Source: Enterococcus thailandicus
GTDB taxonomy: Bacteria; Bacillota; Bacilli; Lactobacillales; Enterococcaceae
Length of the DNA: 64,000 nt
Assembly (NCBI RefSeq): GCF_001886265.1
Contig: NZ_JXLE01000003.1
Coordinates: 147,314 to 211,313 of the forward strand
Direction: 5' to 3'
In this document: in pieces, positions 31,327-42,296 of the stretch
Layout: each line of letters opens with the position of its first letter
How positions within the stretch are numbered: position 1 is the stretch's first letter
Translations under genes and position numbers: made by a program
Notes under the pieces: generated by a model
Told to the model about the DNA's origin: nothing
What the model saw: only the letters and a program-made list of their open reading frames with translations
The model's database searches: none

Positions 31327-33018
31327 TTACATTTTGTCTGGTGCGTGTAAACCAAGTAAACGTAAATCTTCTTTTAATAGAACAGCTACTGCATAAACTA
31401 ATGCTAAACGAGATTCTTTTTGACCATCATCAGCCAAAATCTTTGTATGTGCATAGTATTTGTTAAATGCTTGAGCTAATTTGATTGCATGTTTTGCAAT
31501 AATTGAAGGCTCATATTTTTCACCAGCAGATAAAACAGTTTCTGGATATTTTTGAACCAACTTGATTACTTCCCAACTGCTATCATCATTTAGTGCATAA
31601 TGTGCATCAGCTGATGGAACAAAGTTTGCTTTTTCTAGCAAGCTCATTGCACGAGCATGTGTGTATTGAACGTACGGACCTGTTTCACCTTCGAAACGTA
31701 CAACCTCTTCTAAGTTGAAGTCAAATGTATTCAAACGATCATTTTTCAAATCATGGAAAATTACTGCACCAACCCCAACTTGTTTGGCAACAATGTCTTT
31801 GTTTTCCAAGTCTGGATTTTTTTCACTGATTTGTTCTTTTGCAGAATCGATTGCTTCGTTTAATACTTCTTCAAGTAAAACGATTTTCCCTTTACGTGTT
31901 GATAATTTTTTACCACCTTGAGTAATCAAGCCAAATGGGATGTGGTGCATTTCATCTGACCAGTCAAAACCAAGTTCTTTCAAGACAGCTTTTAATTGTT
32001 TGAAGTGATAACTTTGTTCATTCCCAACAACATATAGTGATTGGGCAAAATCATACGTACGTTTGCGGTAAAGTGCCGCAGCTAAGTCACGAGTGATATA
32101 CAGTGTCGCGCCATCTGATTTTTTGATCAAAGCAGGATTTAAATCGTAACTAGCTAAATCAACGATTTCTGCACCTTTGTCTTCTTTTAATAGGTGTTTT
32201 TCTTCTAAAAGTTCAACGACTTCGTCCATCTTATCGTTATAGAATGCCTCACCGTTCAATGAATCAAAACGAACTTCTAATAAATCATAGATTTTATTGA
32301 ATTCTTTCATTGATTCATCACGGAACCATTGCCATAATTCAATAGCTTCTGTGTCGCCTTCTTCTAAGCGTTTAAACCATGAACGTGCTTCATCATTTAA
32401 TTCTGGCTCAGTTTCAGCTACTTCATGGAACTTCACGTAAAGACGCAATAATTCATTGATTGGCTCAGCTTTGACTGCTTCTTCTGACCCCCACTTTTTA
32501 TAGGCAACGATCAATTTACCAAATTGAGTTCCCCAGTCACCTAAGTGATTGATTCGAATGGGTTGATACCCAATTTTTTCTAAAATAAACCCAATGGAGT
32601 TTCCAATAACTGTTGAACGTAGATGTCCCATTGAGATTGGTTTTGCAATATTTGGTGAGGACATGTCGATTGGTACTGTACCTTGATTGCCAATTGTGCT
32701 ATCACCATAATGTGCTTGTTGTTCAACTACTGCTTCAAGTACAGCTTGACTGATTGCTTCTTTGTTCATAAAGAAGTTTAAATAAGGTCCAACAACTTCA
32801 ATTTTTTCAAAGTTTTCTGGTGCAATTTTTTCAGCTAAATCTGCTGCAATCTGTTGTGGTGCTTTACGGTAGATTTTCGCCAATGAAAAAGCTGGAAAAG
32901 CGACGTCACCATGATCCGCTGATTTTGGATTTTCTAATAATTGTTGTACTTGTTCAAGTGTCAAGTCGTCTTTCACTACATCATAAACGGCTTTTGCAAC
33001 TAAGTCTTTGTTATTCAT
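31327..33018 (-). CDS. argS: Arginyl-tRNA synthetase
   Basis: This class I synthetase charges tRNA-Arg. The 563-residue protein has an N-terminal Add-1 domain, the HIGH-like [16 protein letters not shown], the WGTQFG motif and a C-terminal anticodon-binding domain ending [10 protein letters not shown]. It is preceded by a T-box leader. The KMSKS region is replaced by [10 protein letters not shown]. Confidence 0.97.
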   Translation of the reverse strand: MNNKDLVAKAVYDVVKDDLTLEQVQQLLENPKSADHGDVAFPAFSLAKIYRKAPQQIAADLAEKIAPENFEKIEVVGPYLNFFMNKEAISQAVLEAVVEQQAHYGDSTIGNQGTVPIDMSSPNIAKPISMGHLRSTVIGNSIGFILEKIGYQPIRINHLGDWGTQFGKLIVAYKKWGSEEAVKAEPINELLRLYVKFHEVAETEPELNDEARSWFKRLEEGDTEAIELWQWFRDESMKEFNKIYDLLEVRFDSLNGEAFYNDKMDEVVELLEEKHLLKEDKGAEIVDLASYDLNPALIKKSDGATLYITRDLAAALYRKRTYDFAQSLYVVGNEQSYHFKQLKAVLKELGFDWSDEMHHIPFGLITQGGKKLSTRKGKIVLLEEVLNEAIDSAKEQISEKNPDLENKDIVAKQVGVGAVIFHDLKNDRLNTFDFNLEEVVRFEGETGPYVQYTHARAMSLLEKANFVPSADAHYALNDDSSWEVIKLVQKYPETVLSAGEKYEPSIIAKHAIKLAQAFNKYYAHTKILADDGQKESRLALVYAVAVLLKEDLRLLGLHAPDKM

Positions 33019-33058
33019 CTAAGTTCCTCCTAAATTTTCCATGATTGTTGAAGACAAT

Positions 33059-33322
33059 AAAAAAAGTCTCTAGCAATCACAATCACTGTGATTACTAGAG
33101 ACGAGATTACCCGCGGTACCACTCCAGTTGTCTTATACATCAAGACCTACTCAATCTGCTATCGGTAGATGACCGTCCGCTTTGATTAACTCAAAGACAG
33201 AAATTCTCCAAGTGCGCTTCGTTGTGTCTTCTTCATTCGGCTCCCACCAATCATCCGAACTCGCTCAGCAAGAATCAGCACAAGTACTCTCTTGTTCAAC
33301 AAATCATAAAAGTATTAAACTG
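33059..33322 (-). ncRNA. T-box leader (tRNA-Arg sensing) of argS
   Basis: The T-box sequence TGGAGTGGTACCGCGG lies at 33111-33126. A terminator with 14-bp or longer arms (GTCTCTAG...CTAGAGAC) follows at 33066-33102 with a T-run. A long Stem I region lies upstream. A possible Arg specifier is CGC at 33214-33216. Uncharged tRNA-Arg would be expected to favour the antiterminator and argS expression. Confidence 0.93.
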
Positions 33323-33328
33323 CTTTGA

Positions 33329-33337
33329 ATTATAGCA
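33329..33337 (-). promoter_or_regulatory. Extended -10 promoter of argS
   Basis: TGCTATAAT on the minus strand lies just upstream of the T-box leader. Confidence 0.6.
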
Positions 33338-33370
33338 GAAAAAAACATTTCTGGCTAGCTCCTTTATAAA

Positions 33371-33416
33371 AAAAACTGCCCAGATGGTCTAAAGGAGAAG
33401 AAACTCCACCTGGGCA
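33371..33416 (-). terminator. Intrinsic terminator of the arc operon
   Basis: On the minus strand TGCCCAGGTGGAG pairs with CCATCTGGGCA across a loop, and seven T follow. Confidence 0.85.
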
Positions 33417-33460
33417 AGAATAGCTATAAATCATTTCGTTTACACGAAAGACTTAACAAA

Positions 33461-34408
33461 TTAATCAGCAACAACAATCGTTCCTTCTTCAGAAGCTAGT
33501 AAGTTTTCAATGTTTTCTAAAGAAGTGATGATTGCTTTTGCATTTGGTCGAGCTTCTACAAATTGAATAGCTGCTTCAACTTTTGGCAGCATGCTACCAG
33601 GAGCAAATTGATCTTCACTGATATATTGTTTCATTTCTGAAATAGTTACAGTTTCCAATTTCTTTTGGTCCGGTTTTTGATAGTTCACATAAACATTGTC
33701 CACACCAGTTAAAACAATCAATAAATCGGCATCAATGATTTCTGCCAATTTTTCTGAAGCAAAGTCTTTATCGATTACCGCTTCGCGACCTTCTAAACCA
33801 GTGGCTGTTTCAACTACCGGAATACCACCGCCACCAACAGAAACAGTAACTACGCCTTGATCAACCAATGCTTCAATTACACGTGCTTCTTTGATTGAAA
33901 TTGGTTTTGGCGAAGCAACTACTTTACGCCAACCACGACCAGCATCTTCCTTAAACGTCACGTTTGAATCTGCTTTCATTTGTGCAGTAGCTTCCTCTTC
34001 TGAATAGAACGGACCAATTGGTTTTGTTGGGTTTTTGAAAGAAGGATCGTTTTCATCTACGATAACTTGCGTGACTAAAGATACAACATCTTTATCAATT
34101 CCTTTTTGTTTCAATACTTCACCCATTGCATTTTGTAACCAATAACCAATAGAACCTTCAGTCATTGCAACACAAGTGTCTAATGGCATCGCTGGTGTTT
34201 TTTCAGAATCAGCTGCTTGTTGTTGGATCAATAAGTTACCGACTTGTGGACCATTCCCATGAGAAATAATCAACTCGTCACCTTGTTCAATAAATTTTAC
34301 TAAGTATTTTGCTGTTTCCATCAATGCTTCTTGTTGTGCTTTTGCACTTGCATCAGTTGATAAAATTGCGTTACCGCCTAAAGCGACAACAACTTTTCGA
34401 TTTGCCAT
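33461..34408 (-). CDS. arcC: Carbamate kinase
   Basis: ArcC makes ATP from carbamoyl phosphate, the last step of arginine fermentation. The 315-residue protein has [29 protein letters not shown], the [10 protein letters not shown] motif and [10 protein letters not shown]. The start MANRKV is chosen over an upstream in-frame start because it matches the usual family start. It is the third gene of arcABC. Confidence 0.96.
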   Translation of the reverse strand: MANRKVVVALGGNAILSTDASAKAQQEALMETAKYLVKFIEQGDELIISHGNGPQVGNLLIQQQAADSEKTPAMPLDTCVAMTEGSIGYWLQNAMGEVLKQKGIDKDVVSLVTQVIVDENDPSFKNPTKPIGPFYSEEEATAQMKADSNVTFKEDAGRGWRKVVASPKPISIKEARVIEALVDQGVVTVSVGGGGIPVVETATGLEGREAVIDKDFASEKLAEIIDADLLIVLTGVDNVYVNYQKPDQKKLETVTISEMKQYISEDQFAPGSMLPKVEAAIQFVEARPNAKAIITSLENIENLLASEEGTIVVAD

Positions 34409-34444
34409 ATTATTCGCCCTTTCTTCAGACAATGTTAATCAATG

Positions 34445-34488
34445 ACAAAACGAGGCAGCAAGTACTTGCGTCCTCTGCCTCGTTTTGT
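34445..34488 (-). other. Intercistronic hairpin between arcB and arcC
   Basis: A 14-bp stem (ACAAAACGAGGCAG/CTGCCTCGTTTTGT) closes a 16-base loop. It could lower arcC expression or mark an mRNA processing site. Confidence 0.7.
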
Positions 34489-34509
34489 ACATGAGATGAA
34501 TGTGGTTTA

Positions 34510-35529
34510 TTAAACGCGAGGGATAAACAAGTTGCCTAATGTTGCAGCCATAATTGCTTTAATTGAGTGCATACGGTTTTCAGCTTGTTCAAATTGACGT
34601 GCATATTTGCTGCGGAAGACTTCATCAGTTACTTCCATTTCAGTAATACCGAAGCGTTCTTTCATTTGTTCACCATACACAGTGTTTGTGTCATGGAATG
34701 CTGGTAAGCAATGCAAGAAGATCAAGCGATCTGTGTTATGTGTTTTTTCAACCATTTCCATGTTGATTTGATAAGGTTTCAACAATTTGATACGTTCTTC
34801 AAATTTGTCTTCTTCACCCATTGATACCCATACGTCTGAATAAAGTACGTCAACGCCGTCAACACCTTTATCAACATCGTCAGTAATCATTAGTTTTGCA
34901 CCTGATTTAGCTGCAAAGCCTTCTGCTAATTTCACGATTTCTTCTTCTGGTTGTAGTTCTTTTGGTGCAACGATACGCATATTTGTTCCTAAAATAGCAC
35001 CAGTTACTAATAATGAGTTTGCCATGTTGTTACGGCCATCACCACAGTAAGCAACAGTGATTCCTTCAACTTTTCCGAAGTTTTCTTGGATGGTTAAGAA
35101 ATCGGCGATCATTTGTGTTGGATGCCATTCGTCAGTTAAACCATTCCAAACTGGAACACCTGAGAATTCAGCAAGTTCTTCAACCATTTTTTGGCTGAAG
35201 CCACGGAATTCAATACCGTCAAACATACTACCCAAGACTTTAGCTGTATCTTCTGTTGATTCTTTTTTACCTAATTGAATATCATTTGCACCTAAGTATT
35301 CTGGATGAGCGCCTAAGTCAACAGCTGCAGTTGTAAAAGCTGCACGTGTACGTGTAGAAGTTTTTTCAAATAATAAGGCAATGTTTTTGCCTTCTAAATA
35401 ATGATGTGGAATTCCACGTTTTTTCAAATCTTTTAAATGTTGAGAGAAATCAATTAAATATTGTAACTCTTCTTTAGTAAAATCTTTTTCTGCTAATAAG
35501 CTTCTTCCTTGAAATACTGATTCTTTCAT
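34510..35529 (-). CDS. arcB: Ornithine carbamoyltransferase, catabolic
   Basis: ArcB converts citrulline and phosphate to ornithine and carbamoyl phosphate in the ADI pathway. The 339-residue protein shows the carbamoyl-phosphate motif [27 protein letters not shown], the ornithine-side [11 protein letters not shown] and [10 protein letters not shown]. The genomic context between arcA and arcC makes it catabolic, not biosynthetic. Confidence 0.97.
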   Translation of the reverse strand: MKESVFQGRSLLAEKDFTKEELQYLIDFSQHLKDLKKRGIPHHYLEGKNIALLFEKTSTRTRAAFTTAAVDLGAHPEYLGANDIQLGKKESTEDTAKVLGSMFDGIEFRGFSQKMVEELAEFSGVPVWNGLTDEWHPTQMIADFLTIQENFGKVEGITVAYCGDGRNNMANSLLVTGAILGTNMRIVAPKELQPEEEIVKLAEGFAAKSGAKLMITDDVDKGVDGVDVLYSDVWVSMGEEDKFEERIKLLKPYQINMEMVEKTHNTDRLIFLHCLPAFHDTNTVYGEQMKERFGITEMEVTDEVFRSKYARQFEQAENRMHSIKAIMAATLGNLFIPRV

Positions 35530-35594
35530 AATAAAACATTCTCCTTTAGTTTGTTTTTATAATTTAAGACGGAATTTCATTGATTTAAGAGGAA

Positions 35595-35637
35595 ATTCCA
35601 GCGACAGCTGACAGTAGAGTAGGACCGTCGCTGGAAT
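35595..35637 (-). other. Intercistronic hairpin between arcA and arcB
   Basis: An 11-bp stem (ATTCCAGCGAC/GTCGCTGGAAT) encloses a 21-base loop with only a weak T tail. Confidence 0.7.
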
Positions 35638-35645
35638 ACTCAAAC

Positions 35646-36875
35646 TTATTTCAAATCTTCACGTACAAGCGGTTGGCTCATGCAACGTGGACCACCACGG
35701 CCACGAGACAATTCACTTGAATTGATTTCCAACACTTTGATGCCGTAGCTTCTTAGTAATTCATTTGATACATAGTTACGGTTATAAGTGACAACCACAC
35801 CTGGTGCAATAGCTAAAGTATTTGAGCCATCATTCCATTGTTCACGTGGAGCAACGATTGCATCGCCATTACCAGTTGGGATCAAGACTAGATCATCTAA
35901 TCCTAAAGCATCTTTCAATGTTGCATGTAGATCATCAGAATGAGTGATCTTGATGTCATCACCATCTGGAACGATTGTAAAGACATCGATTTTTCCGTTT
36001 TTACTTTGAATAGCTGGATGAATTGTGAATTTATCATAGTCAACCATGGTAAACACTGTATCCAAATGCATCATGGCACGATTATTCGGAATCTTGATTG
36101 CTAGCACTTTTTCAAATCCTGAATTTTTAGCAAATAAGCGACGTGCCATTGTTTCCAAAGCTTTCGCGTTGGTTCTTTGTGAAATCCCTACTGCGACAAC
36201 TTTATCACTTAAGACTAATTCATCTCCGCCTTCAATGTGTTCAGTAGTATCACGATCTAACCAAACTTCAACACCTTTATTTGCAAAGCGTGGGTGATGG
36301 TTCAAAATATATTCCGTGAACATTGACTCACGACGACGTGCTTCAAAAGTCATACGGTTTACAGTCATCCCATTTCCGATTGATGCGGATGGATCTCTTG
36401 TAAAGTATAGGTTTGGCATTGGATCCATGTAGAATGGATATTCATCGTCTGCTGACAAGTCGTACAAACTGTTTGAACGAACTTCGATGTCTTTCGTACG
36501 AACACCTGCCATAATTTTATCTACCATTTCTTGTGTTTCCATTGATAGAAGGAACTCATGAAGACCATCTCTCACAGCATTTGATGCAATGTGCGATTCG
36601 TCTAACATTTTGTTTAGGAATTGCTCTTTCACATTGCCTGCATCAATTGCTTCTGCAGCGAGTTTTTCTAAATAAAGTGTTTCAACGCCTTCATTTTGTA
36701 ACGTCTTAGCAAATAAGTCATGTTCCTCTTGAGCAATCGGAAGATACGGAATGTCATCAAATAATAGACGGTCCATAATATCTGGTGTCAAGTTTTCAAC
36801 TTCCTGTCCAGGCCGTTTTAATAAAACGGTTTTTAACTTCCCTATTTCAGAGAAAACGTGAATTGGTTTATCCAT
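35646..36875 (-). CDS. arcA: Arginine deiminase
   Basis: ArcA hydrolyses arginine to citrulline and ammonia, giving acid resistance and energy. The 409-residue protein contains [37 protein letters not shown] and the catalytic cysteine near the C-terminus in [16 protein letters not shown]. It is first in arcABC and diverges from the Crp-family regulator. No arcD antiporter is present in this window. Confidence 0.98.
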   Translation of the reverse strand: MDKPIHVFSEIGKLKTVLLKRPGQEVENLTPDIMDRLLFDDIPYLPIAQEEHDLFAKTLQNEGVETLYLEKLAAEAIDAGNVKEQFLNKMLDESHIASNAVRDGLHEFLLSMETQEMVDKIMAGVRTKDIEVRSNSLYDLSADDEYPFYMDPMPNLYFTRDPSASIGNGMTVNRMTFEARRRESMFTEYILNHHPRFANKGVEVWLDRDTTEHIEGGDELVLSDKVVAVGISQRTNAKALETMARRLFAKNSGFEKVLAIKIPNNRAMMHLDTVFTMVDYDKFTIHPAIQSKNGKIDVFTIVPDGDDIKITHSDDLHATLKDALGLDDLVLIPTGNGDAIVAPREQWNDGSNTLAIAPGVVVTYNRNYVSNELLRSYGIKVLEINSSELSRGRGGPRCMSQPLVREDLK

Positions 36876-37060
36876 GTTGTGTTGCCTCCTTCGTTTTGAT
36901 TACATGTATAGAATACCGTCATTTTGTAACCCTTTTCATAATTTCTTTGCATTCAAAACGAGAGATTCTTCACGTTAATATTCCGTTATTAAATAATTAA
37001 ACGTTTTTCTTCATTTTATTAAGTTTTATTCATTCTTTACAGACAAAAACACTCGAAAAA

Positions 37061-37095
37061 AAATATTTATTCATGAAAAAAATATTTCTGAATAT
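37061..37095. promoter_or_regulatory. Possible ARG box cluster in the arcA upstream region
   Basis: CATGAATAAATATTT on the minus strand resembles half of the Bacillus-type ARG box; a CTGAATAT half-site lies close by. ArgR binding is inferred only. Confidence 0.35.
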
Positions 37096-37120
37096 AAAAA
37101 AATTATTGAATTAATAGCGT

Positions 37121-37134
37121 TGTTAGCGTTTACT
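37121..37134 (-). promoter_or_regulatory. cre-like site upstream of arcA
   Basis: AGTAAACGCTAACA on the minus strand matches TGNAANCGNWNNCA except at the first base. It suggests CcpA control of arginine catabolism. The remaining 36876-37346 interval is AT-rich and otherwise contains only the sites listed. Confidence 0.5.
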
Positions 37135-37182
37135 TATGTATTAATTGCATTTTTTATGCAATATATTATAAACAAATCGCCT

Positions 37183-37215
37183 AATATTCATTTAAGCTGA
37201 TTATTAATGAATATT
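37183..37215. promoter_or_regulatory. Inverted repeat between arcA and the Crp-family gene
   Basis: AATATTCATT and AATGAATATT are perfect 10-base inverted arms separated by 13 bases. TATTCAT-like arms resemble ARG-box half-sites. Confidence 0.5.
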
Positions 37216-37283
37216 TTTTCTTTAATAACAAAAAATTTTTTCACTCTACCAAAACTGCTTATAATTATCGTTATTTCTTTATC

Positions 37284-37312
37284 TTTACAAATCAAGTGAA
37301 AAACGGGACAAT
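37284..37312 (+). promoter_or_regulatory. Promoter of the Crp-family regulator
   Basis: TTTACA and GACAAT are 17 bases apart, about 35 bases before the ATG. Confidence 0.55.
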
Positions 37313-37346
37313 AGTAGTAGTGAAGAAATAAGGAGAGAGGTTTGAC

Positions 37347-38057
37347 ATGCGAATAACTAAAATTGATTACCATTTTTCCAAGTTAAGATACCAACCAGAC
37401 TTCATGCATTTTACTGACGAAGAATTTCAATTGATTAAGGAACATACCGTCCTTCGTTCCTACAAAAAGGGCCAAATCCTTTTTGATGAAGGCGACGAGC
37501 GTCAACGCTTTTATATTTTAACGAAAGGACTCGTTCGTCTTGAACGCTATGATGAAAGTGCCACTTATTACTATTATGACTATGTAAATGCAAACACATT
37601 ATTTCCTATGGCGGGAATTTTTGAAGCACAAGCTTACGCTTACACCGCACAAGCAATGACGGATATTGATACCTTTTACTTGCCTGTTAGCTTTTATGAA
37701 AAACTTGCGCGAAATAATTCTGAACAATTGATTGCACTTATCCATAAAATTTCAAAAGTTGTCGAGATGCACGAATTACGAATTCAAATTGGATTAACTT
37801 CCAGCGCCTTTGATCGAGTGAAGCAAAATTTATTTATTTTAAAAGAAGAACTTGGTGTTCCAACAGAAGATGGACACATTTGTATCCCCTACCCAATCAC
37901 TTTAAAAGAGCTAGCTGTTAATAGCGGAACTACCAGAGAAACTGCTGGACAAGTCATCAAACAATTACGTGACAGCGGGTTACTTGATTATCGAAAAAAA
38001 CAATTTACCTTTTGCAAAACAGCTGTAACTCCTGCATTGCGAGATGCTAATGAGTAA
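37347..38057 (+). CDS. arcR: Crp/Fnr-family regulator of the arc operon (ArcR-like)
   Basis: The 236-residue protein has an N-terminal cyclic-nucleotide-fold domain (YKKGQILFDEGDERQRFYILTKG split as usual) and a C-terminal winged helix (TLKELAVNSGTTRETAGQVIKQLRDSGLL). Only two cysteines are present, both in the C-terminal part, so it lacks the iron-sulphur ligands of FNR. AGGAG lies about 12 bases upstream. Divergent placement next to arcA suggests it activates the ADI operon, as ArcR/Crp proteins do elsewhere. The symbol is tentative. Confidence 0.88.
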   Translation: MRITKIDYHFSKLRYQPDFMHFTDEEFQLIKEHTVLRSYKKGQILFDEGDERQRFYILTKGLVRLERYDESATYYYYDYVNANTLFPMAGIFEAQAYAYTAQAMTDIDTFYLPVSFYEKLARNNSEQLIALIHKISKVVEMHELRIQIGLTSSAFDRVKQNLFILKEELGVPTEDGHICIPYPITLKELAVNSGTTRETAGQVIKQLRDSGLLDYRKKQFTFCKTAVTPALRDANE

Positions 38058-38060
38058 AAG

Positions 38061-38099
38061 AAAAAAGGAGATGCGACAAAATGTCGCATCTCCTTTTTT
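38061..38099 (+). terminator. Intrinsic terminator after the Crp-family gene
   Basis: A perfect stem AAGGAGATGCGAC/GTCGCATCTCCTT with five-base loop is flanked by A- and T-runs. It may also end minus-strand transcripts from tsaD. Confidence 0.92.
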
Positions 38100-38106
38100 C
38101 TAATAA

Positions 38107-38347
38107 GCGGTATTTTCAAAGAAACTTCTTCAGTAATAAGTCCTCTTTTCACAAAAATATGGAAAGCTGTTTTTAGAAAAGATTCCTTATTACTTAAAGC
38201 TAAACGTTTTGCGCCATAGGCTTATCCTCTGTGTTCAAGAAATAACTTCTTCAAAATAAGTCCAACTTACTCAAAAATTCGAGAAACAATTTCTGGTAAT
38301 TTATCCTTATTTATTCGAGCTGGGCATTTCCTCTACAAACTCTTCTT
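38107..38347 (-). repeat. Two tandem copies of the 3'-UTR repeat
   Basis: Read on the minus strand, one unit spans about 38347-38228 and a second 38227-38107, each near 120 nt. The second contains GGCGCAAAACGTTTAGCTTT and CTTTCCATATTTTTGTG, matching the dus array. The first matches the unit after cdsA. They lie between the tsaD stop and the terminator. Confidence 0.75.
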
Positions 38348-38364
38348 TACCTAGCAAGCCGTTT

Positions 38365-39375
38365 TTACAAAACCAAGCTAGGATTTGCATTCAATTGCAA
38401 ATCAGCAGCGGTTCCCTTTTGCCGTTCAACATGGGCTGCTGCCCCAATCATCGCTGCATTATCCCCACATAAACGCAGTGGTGGGATAATCAATTCAACT
38501 TCTGGCAATTCTTTCGCTAAAGCTGTCGCTAATCCTTCACGAAGCCCTTGATTAGCAGCAACGCCCCCAGCAACAACTAATTGTTTCACTGGAAATTCTT
38601 TACATGCTCGTAATGTTTTGATCACTAGCACTTCAACAACACTTGCTTGAAAGCTAGCCGCTAAGTCATTTTTATCTAGCTCTTCCCCACGCTGTTCTGC
38701 ATTATGAACTAAGTTGATGAACGCACTTTTCAATCCACTAAAACTAAAATCATAGTTTGCTTCATGGATCATCGCCCTTGGAAAATGATAATTATCTTTT
38801 CCATGATGCGCTAATTCATCAATTTCTTTTCCACTTGGATAACTTAACCCGAGGACGCGTCCAACTTTATCATACGCTTCACCAGCTGCATCATCCCGTG
38901 TTTCCCCAATAATTTCATAAGAACCATCTTCTTGCATATAAACCAGTTCCGTATGCCCACCACTAACTAGCAAGGCGATTAGCGGAAATTCAAACGGTTT
39001 AACAAAGCGTGCAGCATAGATATGACCTGCCATGTGATTAACGGGGACCAAAGGTAAGTTATTTGCCCATGCAAATGCTTTAGCAGCAGAAATACCAATT
39101 AATAAAGAACCAACTAATCCTGGTCCGTAAGTAACTGCGACCGCTGAAAGTTCAGCTACTGTTACCTCCGCTTCAGCCAAAGCTTCATCTATACAAAGTG
39201 TGATTTGTTCTACGTGGTGTCTACTAGCAACTTCTGGTACAACGCCACCAAATCGTTTATGACTATTTATTTGTGATGCGACAATATTCGACAAGATTTT
39301 CGTGCCATTTTCTACAACAGCAACACTTGTTTCGTCACAACTTGATTCAATCGCAAGAATCAATTCTCTATTCAT
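38365..39375 (-). CDS. tsaD: tRNA threonylcarbamoyladenosine transferase subunit TsaD
   Basis: With TsaB and TsaE this enzyme forms t6A37 in ANN-decoding tRNAs. The 336-residue ASKHA-fold protein has [17 protein letters not shown], the metal ligands in [19 protein letters not shown] and [11 protein letters not shown]. It overlaps the upstream rimI by 4 bases. A CCTAGC/GCTAGG inverted repeat straddles its stop codon. Confidence 0.97.
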   Translation of the reverse strand: MNRELILAIESSCDETSVAVVENGTKILSNIVASQINSHKRFGGVVPEVASRHHVEQITLCIDEALAEAEVTVAELSAVAVTYGPGLVGSLLIGISAAKAFAWANNLPLVPVNHMAGHIYAARFVKPFEFPLIALLVSGGHTELVYMQEDGSYEIIGETRDDAAGEAYDKVGRVLGLSYPSGKEIDELAHHGKDNYHFPRAMIHEANYDFSFSGLKSAFINLVHNAEQRGEELDKNDLAASFQASVVEVLVIKTLRACKEFPVKQLVVAGGVAANQGLREGLATALAKELPEVELIIPPLRLCGDNAAMIGAAAHVERQKGTAADLQLNANPSLVL

Positions 39376-39842
39376 TTCATCGTCTCCGTCTTTAACTTGG
39401 TACTCATAATAAAGGCATCTTCTACCGGTTGTTGGTAATAAGATTTACGAATACCCAATACTCGAAATTTTTCTGATTCATACAGACATTTTGCCCGTTC
39501 ATTTGATTTACGAACTTCTAGAAAAACTTGAAACACATCATTTGCTTTTTCTTGCTGAATTAATGCTTTCAGTAATTGTCGTGCATGACCTTTTCCTTGT
39601 GAGGTTAAATTTACTGCAATATTGGTAATTTCAACTTCATCAACCACACGGCTAAAACCTAAGAAGCCAACGATTTCGTTTGCTTCAATCGCTATCAAAT
39701 AATCTGTATGAGGTTGCTGTAAATCTGTTAAAAATTGTGTTTTTGTCCATGGTGAACCGTGTGTATATGCCTGATTACTAATCAACCAAAGTTTTTCTGC
39801 CAAGTCATTGTAATCAAATGCTGTTTTTTGATAAATCAACAT
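39372..39842 (-). CDS. rimI: Ribosomal protein S18-alanine N-acetyltransferase
   Basis: This GNAT acetyltransferase has 156 residues. Visible motifs are [21 protein letters not shown] (acetyl-CoA loop Q-G-K-G-H-A) and [18 protein letters not shown]. Position between tsaB and tsaD, the classic tsaB-rimI-tsaD order, supports RimI. A second GNAT gene lies directly upstream, and which of the two acetylates S18 is uncertain. Confidence 0.88.
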   Translation of the reverse strand: MLIYQKTAFDYNDLAEKLWLISNQAYTHGSPWTKTQFLTDLQQPHTDYLIAIEANEIVGFLGFSRVVDEVEITNIAVNLTSQGKGHARQLLKALIQQEKANDVFQVFLEVRKSNERAKCLYESEKFRVLGIRKSYYQQPVEDAFIMSTKLKTETMK

Positions 39843-39845
39843 TCT

Positions 39846-40388
39846 TCACTCTTTTTCTAAAATTTTTACCATATCTAAGGCATCTTCATTGTTTTCAGTA
39901 TAATACCCTTTTTTGATGGTTCTTGATTGAAAGCCCAGCTTTCGGTACAACTTTTGCGCATCACGATTGCCTACGCGAACTTCTAACGAAAGAGTCTCAC
40001 AGCGATTCATTATAGCAAACTTTTCTATTTCGTCAATTAAGAACGAGCCAATGCTTTTTCGCTGATAGCGAGACATCAAGGCGATATTTGTAATATGACA
40101 ATCTGTTCCAATGATTCGTGAACCGATAAATCCCACTAATTCCTCATTAATAAAGACGCCCAGATACAAATGAACCAAAGGAGAACGAAATTCAGATAAA
40201 AATGCACTCCGCGTCCAAGGTAGTTCACCAAGGTAAACTTCTCGCTCGACTGTCAACAAATCTTTGATGTCTGCTGTCGTCAATTGGCGTATTTGATAGG
40301 TATCTTGATTTACTTCTAGCTCTTTAGCAGGATAAAAAGACGATTCTCGGAACAAATGTTTCGTTAATTGCTTAAATTTTTTCAACAT
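39846..40388 (-). CDS. GNAT acetyltransferase, RimI-like paralogue
   Basis: The protein is 180 residues, with a basic N-terminal extension (MLKKFKQLTKHLFRE) not seen in the downstream RimI. The GNAT core shows CHITNIALMSRYQRKSIGSFL and EVRVGNRDAQKLYRKLGFQSR. Its start overlaps the end of tsaB by 17 bases and it ends 4 bases before rimI, so it is translationally coupled in the t6A operon. It may be a RimI duplicate with another substrate. Confidence 0.85.
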   Translation of the reverse strand: MLKKFKQLTKHLFRESSFYPAKELEVNQDTYQIRQLTTADIKDLLTVEREVYLGELPWTRSAFLSEFRSPLVHLYLGVFINEELVGFIGSRIIGTDCHITNIALMSRYQRKSIGSFLIDEIEKFAIMNRCETLSLEVRVGNRDAQKLYRKLGFQSRTIKKGYYTENNEDALDMVKILEKE

Positions 40389-41094
40389 AGCTTTCGGCTC
40401 CAGGCGTATGAGTTTCTAGCCATTTTTCTTCAGCTTCTACCTTTTTCAAATACCGTGGTAAGAATGCTTGAACATCAGAGACAGGGACAGCTTGTTCTCC
40501 TAAATTTGCCAGCACAGTTCCATTTGGGATATCCCATTGAGGAATCAAATTGATTGTTACTTCTGGTAAAGCTTCGTTTAATTCTGTTTCAAATTTTTGG
40601 CAATCACTACCAACAAAATAAATTGATTGTTCAAGTGTTTTTAATTCTGTGAGTAGATCGACTAATGAGGAATGCTTGTCTTCAATCAATGTTTCTAGCT
40701 GATTTTCTTTCCATTGATAGGCGCCCGCATAAACATTTTTACGTCTCGCATCAAAGAGTGGCACAATCACACCTTCCACATTCACACAGTTAGCTGCGAC
40801 TGTTTTCAAACTAGAGATACCTACCAATTCTTTCTTTAGTGTATAGGCTAAAGTTTTCGCAGTCGTCACGCCTATTCTTAGACCAGTATATGAACCTGGT
40901 CCGTCAGAAACTGCGATACGATCAATCGCTGATGGCTCCAATTGTAGATCTGCAAATAATTGATCAATTGCTGGCATCAACGTAATGCTATGGTTTCGTT
41001 TGATGTTCGTTTGAATTTGTCCAAGAACTACATCGTTCTCCACGACACCTATAGCCAAAGTTTGGTTTGCTGTATCAATTCCTAATGTAATCAT
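40372..41094 (-). CDS. tsaB: t6A biosynthesis protein TsaB
   Basis: TsaB is the non-catalytic ASKHA-fold partner of TsaD. The 240-residue protein starts MITLGIDTANQTLAIGV and contains ISDGPGSYTGLRIG-like sequence (VSDGPGSYTGLRIGVTTAK). The start is chosen because GGAAAGGAA lies 8 bases upstream. It is first in the tsaB-GNAT-rimI-tsaD operon. Confidence 0.95.
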   Translation of the reverse strand: MITLGIDTANQTLAIGVVENDVVLGQIQTNIKRNHSITLMPAIDQLFADLQLEPSAIDRIAVSDGPGSYTGLRIGVTTAKTLAYTLKKELVGISSLKTVAANCVNVEGVIVPLFDARRKNVYAGAYQWKENQLETLIEDKHSSLVDLLTELKTLEQSIYFVGSDCQKFETELNEALPEVTINLIPQWDIPNGTVLANLGEQAVPVSDVQAFLPRYLKKVEAEEKWLETHTPGAESYVEKI

Positions 41095-41127
41095 GTTTTG
41101 ATTCCTTTCCATTAACTATCGTTTCTT

Positions 41128-41136
41128 ATTGTAGCA
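41128..41136 (-). promoter_or_regulatory. Extended -10 promoter of the tsaB operon
   Basis: TGCTACAAT on the minus strand, about 35 bases upstream of tsaB. Confidence 0.5.
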
Positions 41137-41170
41137 CATTTTTAGCGGAAACCTAATCTGAGATAACAAC

Positions 41171-41266
41171 AAAAAAACTAGCGCAGCCTCATAAGAACCA
41201 CAAGCAATGTCGTCTGATACAAGCATTGCTTGATAAGTAGGTTCTTACAAAAATTCCGCTAGTTTT
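41171..41266 (-). terminator. Long branched terminator after galR
   Basis: Outer arms AAACTAGCG/CGCTAGTTT enclose inner arms TAAGAACC/GGTTCTTA and AAGCAATG/CATTGCTT, with a T-run on the minus strand. Confidence 0.75.
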
Positions 41267-41290
41267 GATCGGTATCATTTCACTTGATTG

Positions 41291-42292
<1,002 letters not shown>

Positions 42293-42296
42293 TCAA

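Noticed and set aside
37188..37373. Minus-strand ORF of 61 codons between arcA and the Crp-family gene
   Set aside because: AT-rich, crosses the inverted repeat and the regulator promoter and overlaps the regulator start.
37347..38057. Crp-family gene as a true FNR oxygen sensor
   Set aside because: Only two cysteines, both C-terminal; the four ligands of an iron-sulphur cluster are absent.
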